From contig JAUVIB010000168.1 in NCBI GenBank assembly GCA_030592985.1, positions 1-7,019 of the forward strand: a stretch of DNA of 7,019 nucleotides, given 5' to 3'. This document shows positions 1-5,059 of the stretch, in pieces. The notes below the pieces were generated by a model, which saw only the letters and a program-made list of their open reading frames with translations, was not told the origin of the DNA and made no database searches. The DNA is from Calditrichaceae bacterium (GTDB lineage: Bacteria; Calditrichota; Calditrichia; Calditrichales; Calditrichaceae). Every line of letters begins with the position of its first letter. Position 1 is the stretch's first letter. Made by a program: the position numbers and the translations under genes.

Positions 1-1
1 G

Positions 2-334
2 TCACCGCTAAATTCTGTAGCCACCCCATTGCCTCTAATGATAAGAAGCGGTGTGGCCTGGCAGATTCCTTTTCGTGTATTTGATGATATGCCCTTATTA
101 AGTGCAGACTTACGTTATATTAATAATGAAGCGCTATATGAGCATATTGGAATGGAATTGAACATTAAGGAAATATTTAGTATCCGGGGCGGTTTCATTT
201 TCGGAAGAGAAGCCATGGATTTTACAACGGGTCTGGGAATAAATTATAAATCCTATCATCTTGATTACGCTTTTATTCCCTTTAAATTTGATTTTGGGAA
301 TACGCACCAGATTACTTTTAGAATGAATTTTTAA
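2..334 (+). CDS. C-terminal end of a PorV/PorQ-like outer-membrane beta-barrel protein (5' partial)
   Basis: The reading frame is open to the left edge, so only the last 110 residues are visible and the true start lies outside the window. What is seen is a series of short amphipathic stretches with alternating hydrophobic and polar residues, Gly- and aromatic-rich turns (IRGGFIFGRE, GLGINYKSYHLDYAF), and a last strand ending in Phe (ITFRMNF). A terminal aromatic residue on the last strand is the usual recognition signal for outer-membrane barrel assembly. The pattern GLG-hydrophobic-YxLDYAFxP...FGNTHxITFR closely resembles the ends of PorV/PorQ-family proteins, outer-membrane barrels common in Bacteroidetes and relatives; some serve type IX secretion, many have no known role. 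The family call is from remembered sequence pattern. The DJ-1 family gene follows after 15 bp on the same strand, so the two are probably co-transcribed. The exact function is unknown. Confidence 0.7.
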   Translation, partial: SPLNSVATPLPLMIRSGVAWQIPFRVFDDMPLLSADLRYINNEALYEHIGMELNIKEIFSIRGGFIFGREAMDFTTGLGINYKSYHLDYAFIPFKFDFGNTHQITFRMNF

Positions 335-349
335 CGGTTTGGAGGAGTA

Positions 350-895
350 ATGATTCCTGCCGCGGTTGTCATATTATCGCCGGGTTTTGAAGAAATTGAA
401 GCGGTTACCATTATTGATATCCTGAGGCGTGGTGGTGTAAAGGTAATCGTAGCCGGACTTGAAAAAGGCCTAATTACGGGTTCACATAATATCCCCATTC
501 AGCCTGATATTTACTATCGCGATATTATTGAGACGAATTTTGATATGCTTATCCTTCCGGGAGGGCAGCCGGGAACCAATAATTTAAAACACGACAAGTA
601 TATTCTTAATTGGATAAAAAAACGATCGAAAGAAAATCAAAAAATTGCCGCCATCTGCGCGGCGCCGACAATATTGCATGAAGCCGGTATTGCAGATGGT
701 TTAGAATTAACCAGTTATCCCAGCGAAAAACCCCTTTTTACGGAGAGTATATACAGAGAAGAAAAAGTGGTTAGAGATAAAAATATCATTACCAGTAGAG
801 GCGTTGGAACGGCAATTGAATTTTCACTGACACTGGTGGCTGAGCTCGTTGACAAGGAAAAGGCTGATGAAGTGAGGAATAAAATACTTTTTTAA
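350..895 (+). CDS. DJ-1/PfpI (ThiJ/YajL-type) family protein
   Basis: A complete 181-residue protein of normal length for the cytosolic DJ-1/YajL group. Visible hallmarks are the N-terminal strand followed by GFEEIEA (residues 12-18), where Glu17 aligns with DJ-1 Glu18; the nucleophile elbow AAICAAP with Cys103 matching the conserved DJ-1 Cys106; LPGG at 69-72; and TSRGVGTAIEFSL near 148-160, a strong signature of this subgroup. No signal peptide is present. Family members are reported as redox-sensing chaperones, glyoxalase-like enzymes or protein/nucleotide deglycases; which activity applies cannot be decided from sequence. The position of DJ-1 His126 appears to be Tyr123 (TSYP), as in some bacterial homologues. 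The start is fixed by GGAGGAG at 341-347, very close to the ATG (2 nt after the run). It lies 15 bp behind the barrel gene. Its TAA overlaps the stop of the convergent hydrolase gene by 4 bp, so no terminator fits between them. Confidence 0.93.
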   Translation: MIPAAVVILSPGFEEIEAVTIIDILRRGGVKVIVAGLEKGLITGSHNIPIQPDIYYRDIIETNFDMLILPGGQPGTNNLKHDKYILNWIKKRSKENQKIAAICAAPTILHEAGIADGLELTSYPSEKPLFTESIYREEKVVRDKNIITSRGVGTAIEFSLTLVAELVDKEKADEVRNKILF

Positions 896-1713
896 TCAAA
901 ATGAATTTCTTCACCCACAGATTTGAATTTAACTTTTTGTGGAAAGGCCTGATATAGCTTAGAAGTCGCTTTCTGTCCCGTGCAATGCAATGGAATAAGT
1001 GTATTAACCTGATTCTTTTCAAGCATATTGATTGTTTGTTTAAATCGATCCGTTGAAATATTCCTTAAATGAAACCCGCCAATAATCAAGTCAATATTCG
1101 ATTCACCTGTTATCTCTTTTGCATAATTAATAATATTAATAAGTCCCGGATGGCCGCAGCCGGTAATTATAACTAAACCTTTGTCTCCTGAAATGACCAT
1201 TGCCTGTTCATCCATCACCTGGTCTGCAACTAATCCTTTGTCCGTTTTTATGATAAACGGGTCATCAACTTCTTCAAATGGTGTCAAACGAGGGATAGGG
1301 CCGGTTAGAAAAACGCCTTCATCTAATTTTAGCGGCTTTTCTACAAACTTAAAAACAGCCCCGGATTTTTCAAATTCTTCCTGAGAAAAGGGGGCGCCTA
1401 TTGGGTGTAGACGAATTTTTTTACTATAGCGCTCATTAAAAATACCGGGTGATGCATAAATTTTAGCTTTAAAATTTTCCAGATATGGCATCAAACCGCC
1501 CATATGGTCATAATGTCCGTGACTGATAATAATTCCGTCTAAAGATACGATATTTACATTAATCTCCTGGGAATTTCTAATAAAAAGGGCGCTTAAGCCC
1601 GTATCAAATAAGTATCTTTTTTTTCTTAATTCAATTAAACAGGAAAATCCGTGTTCAGAAAGTAATTTAGAATTATAAGTATGATTTTCACTTAATATTG
1701 TAATTTTTAACAT
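892..1713 (-). CDS. Metallo-beta-lactamase-fold hydrolase, COG1237 (dihydropterin-RFA-P synthase-like) type
   Basis: A 273-residue cytosolic protein without a signal peptide. The metal site is intact: HGHYDH at 65-70 (HxHxDH), His188 in TGCGHPGL, and His215 and His243 in GGFHL and PLHCTG. The combination of an early DTG (37-39), DEQAMVI near 168-174, GCGHPG, GGFHL and HCTG is characteristic of the COG1237 branch. The archaeal member of that branch makes a pterin-aminobenzene phosphate in methanopterin synthesis; bacterial members are mostly uncharacterised. It is therefore a metal-dependent hydrolase or synthase of unknown substrate and not a likely antibiotic beta-lactamase. The start is ATG with no clear Shine-Dalgarno, only an A-rich leader. 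It begins 15 bp after the stop of the response-regulator gene, so it is probably the last gene of the gltX-regulator-hydrolase transcript and may depend on translation of the gene before it. Its stop overlaps that of the convergent DJ-1 gene. Confidence 0.88.
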   Translation of the reverse strand: MLKITILSENHTYNSKLLSEHGFSCLIELRKKRYLFDTGLSALFIRNSQEINVNIVSLDGIIISHGHYDHMGGLMPYLENFKAKIYASPGIFNERYSKKIRLHPIGAPFSQEEFEKSGAVFKFVEKPLKLDEGVFLTGPIPRLTPFEEVDDPFIIKTDKGLVADQVMDEQAMVISGDKGLVIITGCGHPGLINIINYAKEITGESNIDLIIGGFHLRNISTDRFKQTINMLEKNQVNTLIPLHCTGQKATSKLYQAFPQKVKFKSVGEEIHFD

Positions 1714-1728
1714 TTTTTATCAATCATT

Positions 1729-3091
1729 TTAATTAATAGAATATTTTTTTAATTTAGACATAAAAGTACTGCGATTTATGGCCAGCATCTTAGCTGTTTT
1801 AACCTTGTTATTATTATTCATCTTTAGCGCTTTTTGAATTGCTCTCCGTTCGAATTTTTCCACCAGATTCTGCAAACCTTCGTCGAAATTCAGATCTTCT
1901 GAAGAAAAACTATCTGAACCGTTCAGTATTGAATCGGGAAGGTCAGTGATTGAAATTTCATTATTTTTATTTAAAACAATAATTCTTTCGATTAAATTCT
2001 CTAATTCCCTAATATTTCCCGGATAGTCATAAGATTCAAGGATTTTCATCGCCTGAGGGTCTATGTTTTTAATAAGTTTCCCATAAATTTTGCCAAATTT
2101 ATCGACAAAATGTTGAATTAAAAACTTAATATCTTCCCTTCGCTCGCGTAGCGGAGGTACATATATTGGGATAACATTTAAGCGGTAATACAGATCCTGA
2201 CGAAAGGAGCCTTCTTTCATCGCTTTTTCAAGATTTTTGTTGGTGGCTGAGATAATTCTCACATCTACTTTTATTGTTTCAGTGCCGCCAACTCTTTCGA
2301 ATTCTCCTTCTTGCAGTACCCTAAGAAGCTTTAGCTGCATATTTAATGAAATATCTCCAATTTCATCAAGGAATAAAGACCCGCCGTTTGCTAATTCAAA
2401 ACGTCCAACTTTATCACGGATAGCGCCGGTAAAGGCGCCACGGACATGACCAAATAATTCACTCTCAAGTAAATTTTCAGCGAGTACACCACAATTAATT
2501 TTTATGAAAGATCGTTTTGCCCGTTGACTGTTGTAATGTAAAGCATTAGCAATGAGTTCTTTTCCTGTACCGCTATCTCCTTGTATTAAAATAGTGGTAT
2601 TTGTCCCTGCCACATCTTTGACTAAATTAAACAAGTTCCTGATTTTATCTGTTTTGCCGATCATATTGGTGAAATCGTATTTTTCCTGTAATTTATCCAG
2701 CAGATATTCATTCTCTTTTATCAAAGAGCGCATTTGCAATAATCGTTCAATTTTTGCGACGATTTCATCGAGTCTTAGGGGTTTTAATATATAATCTTTT
2801 GCTCCTAATTTCATAGCCTCAACAGCTGTTTTAACCGTTCCATGTCCGGTCATTAGTACAAAAGGGATTTCAGGGAATGTTTTATTGATATTTTTAAGCA
2901 GCTGCATCCCATTCATAATCGGCATTTGGATATCACTCAAAATAATATCAGGGTCGAACTCCCTGATTTTAGAAAATGCCAAACGGCCATTTGTTGCCGT
3001 TTCAGAAATATACCCTTTTTTTTTTGAAAATATCCTGGACCATTTCTAATATATCGCGGTCATCATCGGCAATTAATATTTTAGGCTTCAC
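1729..3091 (-). CDS. Sigma54-dependent NtrC-type response regulator, frame interrupted in the receiver domain at an A10 run
   Basis: DNA-binding regulator that would activate sigma54 promoters after phosphorylation by a histidine kinase; no kinase gene is in the window. It is encoded in two frames. The first runs from GTG at 3091 (KPKILIADDDRD...DIFKKK) and meets TGA at 3002-3004. The second resumes with GYISETATNG and continues to 1729. Removing one A from the ten at 3016-3025 joins them into 453 residues, normal for the family. In the joined numbering: receiver about 1-120 with acidic D9-D11, phospho-acceptor D53 (SDIQMP), T81 and K103; AAA+ domain about 140-370 with Walker A GDSGTGKE 171-178, the sigma54-contact loop GAFTGA 218-223, Walker B LFLDE ending 243, and R297/R303; Fis-type helix-turn-helix about 425-450. 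GTG overlaps the gltX end by 11 bp. The 417-residue downstream frame (TTG at 2982) lacks half the receiver and has no ribosome site, so it is unlikely to be a separate gene. Confidence 0.88.
3016..3025 (-). repeat. Ten-A homopolymer (coding strand) at the frame change of the response regulator
   Basis: The plus strand reads CCC, ten T, then GAAAA, so the mRNA carries ten A between codons for DIF and GYIS. Nine A give AAA AAA AAA GGG TAT ATT and an uninterrupted receiver domain; ten A give AAA AAA AAA AGG GTA and a stop eight codons after the run starts. It is the longest single-base run I noticed in the window. Runs of this length are prone to indel errors in sequencing and assembly, to replication slippage and to transcriptional slippage. 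The sequence alone cannot choose between these. Confidence 0.9.
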
Positions 3092-4541
3092 TATTTTCTC
3101 CCCAATTTTGAACGAGTATATAATTAATCGCGTTTTTAATTCGACGGATAACTTTTTCTTTGCCGAGAATGGAGATGATTTCAAAAATTCCCGGACTTGC
3201 CATTTTCCCCGTCAGGGCTAATCTCAAAGGATGTATGATTTTTGCCGCTGAAACGCCGATTTTTTCGGCTAAAGCCCGTAAATCGGATTCTAAATTTTCA
3301 ATATTTTGAAAATAGAGGTCATCTTGATGCAGATATTCTTCAAGAAGTGCGTTAAGTAAATTATCCGAACCTTTTTTTGAAAAGTGTTTTTTGATCCCTT
3401 TTTCATCGTATTTTTCAGGGTCTTTAAAAAACAGCCATAATGATTGCAGGAAATCATTAACGGTCGTAGCCCGTTGTTGTTGTAATTTTATTAAAAAATT
3501 AAATGGTGTATTTTCTGTATCTATTAGTTCAATATTATTTTTAAATAACCATTCTTTTGCAAGTCTATCAATCTGTTGTTGAGGTAACTCTGAAAAGTAT
3601 TTACTATTCATCCATAATAGTTTTTTATAGTCAAAGACTGCCGGACGGTTATTAATTTTTTCAATGGCAAATTTTTGCAGAATCTCTGTTTTATTTAAAA
3701 TCTCAGAATCATCACCGGGAGACCAACCCAAAAGACAAAGATAATTAAATAAAGAATCGGGAAGGATACCTTGCTTTTGAAATTCTTTGATGGACGCAGC
3801 GCCATGCCGTTTGGAAAGCCGAACTTTATCCGACCCCAGGATTAACGGTATATGGGCAAAGCGTGGTATTTCCCAGTTAAGCGAATTATAGATCATTATT
3901 TGTTTGGGCGTATTTGAAATATGATCATCACCGCGCATAATTAAATTTACTCCCATATCGTGATCATCTACCACAACCGCAATTTGGTAAATAGGTGTGC
4001 GGTCAGAACGTAGTATGATAAAATCTTCGATGGTATCATTACGTACATTGGTTTGTCCGTGGATGAGGTCATTATAGGATGTAATTCCATCCGGTGTTTT
4101 AAAACGAACGACATAAGGGCTGTTTTGGGATAATTTTTTATCAATCTGTTCTTGTATCAAATGGCGGCAGGTTTTATCATAAAACAGATTTCTTTTTTCC
4201 CTGATCGCAGTTCCCTTTTTTTCTTCTAATTCTTCTTTTGAACAAAAACATCGGTAAGCATGTCCGCTTTCTAATAACTGCTCTACAATGTCAACATGTC
4301 GTTCTTTTTTGCTGCTTTGAAAATAGGGATCATTATCCCAATAAATTCCGAGCCAGTTTAAACTACTCTGTATTTGTTTAACCGATTCCTCAGTGGAGCG
4401 CTCGAGATCCGTGTCTTCAATACGCAATAAAAATGAACCGCCGGTCTTTTGGGCGATTAGCCAGTTAAAAATTGCTGTTCTGGCTCCGCCAATATGTAAG
4501 TAGCCCGTTGGACTTGGTGCAAAACGAACCGTAGTTTTCAA
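3081..4541 (-). CDS. gltX: Glutamyl-tRNA synthetase (GluRS), class I
   Basis: Cytosolic enzyme that charges tRNA(Glu) with glutamate using ATP, essential for translation and for the C5 route to tetrapyrroles. The 486 residues are full length. Seen directly: the class I HIGH motif as HIGG (17-20) inside APSPTGYLHIGGARTA; LRIEDTD at 39-45; a zinc-site pattern C98, C100, C125, H127, the same spacing as in E. coli GluRS; RGDDHISNTPKQ (203-214); and the KMSKS equivalent RLSKR (241-245) followed by HGA. The C-terminal half carries the usual anticodon-binding features (LGWSPGDD, HPLRLALTG, ASPGIFEIISILG). The start is TTG: an in-frame TAA lies directly upstream at 4544-4542, so no earlier start is possible, and GGAG sits 5 nt before the TTG. 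It is the first gene of the leftward set, and its 3' end overlaps the response regulator by 11 bp. Whether it is discriminating (Glu only) or also charges tRNA(Gln) is not decided here. Confidence 0.97.
   Translation of the reverse strand: MKTTVRFAPSPTGYLHIGGARTAIFNWLIAQKTGGSFLLRIEDTDLERSTEESVKQIQSSLNWLGIYWDNDPYFQSSKKERHVDIVEQLLESGHAYRCFCSKEELEEKKGTAIREKRNLFYDKTCRHLIQEQIDKKLSQNSPYVVRFKTPDGITSYNDLIHGQTNVRNDTIEDFIILRSDRTPIYQIAVVVDDHDMGVNLIMRGDDHISNTPKQIMIYNSLNWEIPRFAHIPLILGSDKVRLSKRHGAASIKEFQKQGILPDSLFNYLCLLGWSPGDDSEILNKTEILQKFAIEKINNRPAVFDYKKLLWMNSKYFSELPQQQIDRLAKEWLFKNNIELIDTENTPFNFLIKLQQQRATTVNDFLQSLWLFFKDPEKYDEKGIKKHFSKKGSDNLLNALLEEYLHQDDLYFQNIENLESDLRALAEKIGVSAAKIIHPLRLALTGKMASPGIFEIISILGKEKVIRRIKNAINYILVQNWGENSEA
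3098..3103 (-). promoter_or_regulatory. Ribosome binding site GGGGAG fixing the GTG start of the response regulator
   Basis: GGGGAG on the minus strand lies inside the last codons of gltX, 6 nt before the GTG at 3091-3089. It supports starting the regulator at GTG, where the receiver begins directly with KPKILIADDD. The in-frame ATG at 3184 would add 31 residues with no receiver homology and a 104-bp overlap with gltX. The arrangement suggests translation of the regulator is coupled to gltX. Confidence 0.7.
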
Positions 4542-4546
4542 TTATT

Positions 4547-4550
4547 CTCC
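4547..4550 (-). promoter_or_regulatory. Ribosome binding site GGAG deciding the TTG start of gltX
   Basis: GGAG on the minus strand is followed by 5 nt (AATAA) and the TTG at 4541-4539. The TAA within that spacer is in frame, so TTG is the first possible start codon, and the protein begins MKTTVRFAPSPTG as expected for GluRS. Confidence 0.7.
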
Positions 4551-4564
4551 GAGACCCTATTTAA

Positions 4565-4587
4565 ATATTCTTATAAATAAAGAATAT
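4565..4587. repeat. Perfect 8-bp inverted repeat at the presumed gltX promoter
   Basis: ATATTCTT (4565-4572) and AAGAATAT (4580-4587) are exact reverse complements with a 7-nt spacer. The repeat overlaps the putative -10 element and start site of gltX, so it could be an operator or an mRNA leader hairpin. It is entirely AT-rich apart from one G:C pair per arm, and chance is a real alternative. Confidence 0.4.
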
Positions 4588-4611
4588 AATTCCGTTTACA
4601 ATTTACTGCAA
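4583..4611 (-). promoter_or_regulatory. Possible promoter of the gltX set
   Basis: On the minus strand TTGCAG (4611-4606) and TATATT (4588-4583) are separated by 17 nt, which would place the transcript start near 4576, about 35 nt before the TTG start. The -10 element is good, but the -35 element matches the TTGACA consensus only in its first three bases. The region is very AT-rich, so chance matches are likely. If the organism uses the Bacteroidetes-type promoter consensus, this call would be wrong. Confidence 0.3.
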
Positions 4612-4759
4612 ATTTTGATGAATGAAAATGTAGATACTATTGTCAAATTGATCATAAACTTAATGATTAGATACATGTTAATTCGTAATTTACGTATTTA
4701 TTAAATAATTGACCAATTACTAATTAGATAGTATATTTACAAAAAACTTAAAATAGTCT

Positions 4760-4904
4760 TATATAGTGTCTGAACGAAAAATCACATTTTTCGTCATTTC
4801 GACCATAGGAAGAAATCTTTAACTTGGACGTTTACAATAATTTATAGATTTCTCGACTTCGCTCGAAATGACATTTTCCCCACTTTTCGTTCAGACACTA
4901 TATA
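4760..4904. mobile_element. MITE-like element, 145 bp, perfect 21-bp terminal inverted repeats with TA ends
   Basis: The left terminus 4760-4780 and right terminus 4884-4904 are exact reverse complements over 21 bp (TATATAGTGTCTGAACG then AAAA; right end TTTTCG then TTCAGACACTATATA). Complementarity stops at the next base on each side (T4759 versus C4905). The outermost TA on each side may be the target-site duplication, as expected for transposases of the IS630/Tc1-mariner group; this assignment is an inference. There is no coding sequence inside, so the element would need a transposase supplied elsewhere. The interior is itself an imperfect inverted repeat, so one strand could fold almost end to end with a loop of about 27 nt at 4819-4845. 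It sits between two divergent genes and interrupts neither. Confidence 0.75.
4793..4872. repeat. Nested inverted repeat inside the MITE (GTCATTTCGA...AGAAATCT type)
   Basis: The left arm has GTCATTTCGA (4793-4802) and AGAAATCT (4811-4818). The right arm has the reverse complements AGATTTCT (4846-4853) and TCGAAATGAC (4863-4872). The segments between differ in sequence (8 and 9 nt). From memory, this core resembles palindromic units dispersed in many copies through genomes of Bacteroidetes and related phyla; I could not check that. A composite origin is possible: a dispersed palindrome carried within, or decorated by, transposase-recognised ends. Confidence 0.65.
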
Positions 4905-5059
4905 CTAATACATTAATTAAACCCTAAGTTTTTTGAGATATAGCGTCATTTCGATCAAATTTTTCATCTTCTATCAAAACAAGGCTTCGATAAAACAAAA
5001 ACGACTAATTTGTAGAATTAAGATAATATTACATTATTTCTTGTCGGAAAGGCTGCTTA

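Larger units (their letters stand above)
4542..5059. other. 518-bp divergent non-coding region between gltX and the sulfatase gene
   Basis: No reading frame in this stretch looks coding. From left to right it holds the gltX leader and possible promoter (4542-4611), an AT-rich tract with short palindromes such as TAATTG-AC-CAATTA at 4706-4719, the 145-bp MITE-like element (4760-4904), and a sulfatase leader (4905-5059). The leader contains an isolated copy of CGTCATTTCGA at 4944-4954, the same 11 bp found inside the MITE at 4792-4802, and a -10-like TAATAT at 5024-5029 without a convincing -35. I see no tRNA, riboswitch or CRISPR structure. Confidence 0.75.

Noticed and set aside
720..735. Loss of the DJ-1 His126 equivalent (Tyr123) as an inactive variant
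   Set aside because: Bacterial YajL-type homologues also lack His there, so it is not informative.
789..1022. Minus-strand frame across the DJ-1 and hydrolase 3' ends
   Set aside because: It overlaps two well-supported genes in another frame, and its Arg/Leu/His-rich composition looks like a shadow.
892..1713. Antibiotic-resistance beta-lactamase
   Set aside because: The fold is shared, but the motif set (DTG, GCGHPG, GGFHL, HCTG) is that of COG1237, and there is no signal peptide for periplasmic export.
2237..2794. Two plus-strand frames opposite the AAA+ domain (2237-2449 and 2552-2794)
   Set aside because: They are complementary readings of Walker A/B and GAFTGA coding sequence, with no ribosome site or motif.
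1729..2982. A separate 417-residue receiver-truncated regulator starting at TTG 2982
   Set aside because: The start falls in the middle of the receiver domain, there is no ribosome site, and the missing receiver half is present just upstream in the neighbouring frame.
3002..3184. Start of the response regulator at ATG 3184
   Set aside because: The 31 extra residues have no receiver similarity and lie antiparallel to nothing useful: they are an out-of-frame reading of gltX. The GTG at 3091 has its own GGGGAG.
4706..4719. TAATTG-AC-CAATTA palindrome as an operator
   Set aside because: A 6-bp AT-rich repeat in a very AT-rich tract is expected by chance, and it is not near a credible promoter element.
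4542..5059. A sigma54 (-24/-12) promoter that the regulator could act on
   Set aside because: I found no TGGC-N8-TGC-like pair on either strand of the intergenic region.
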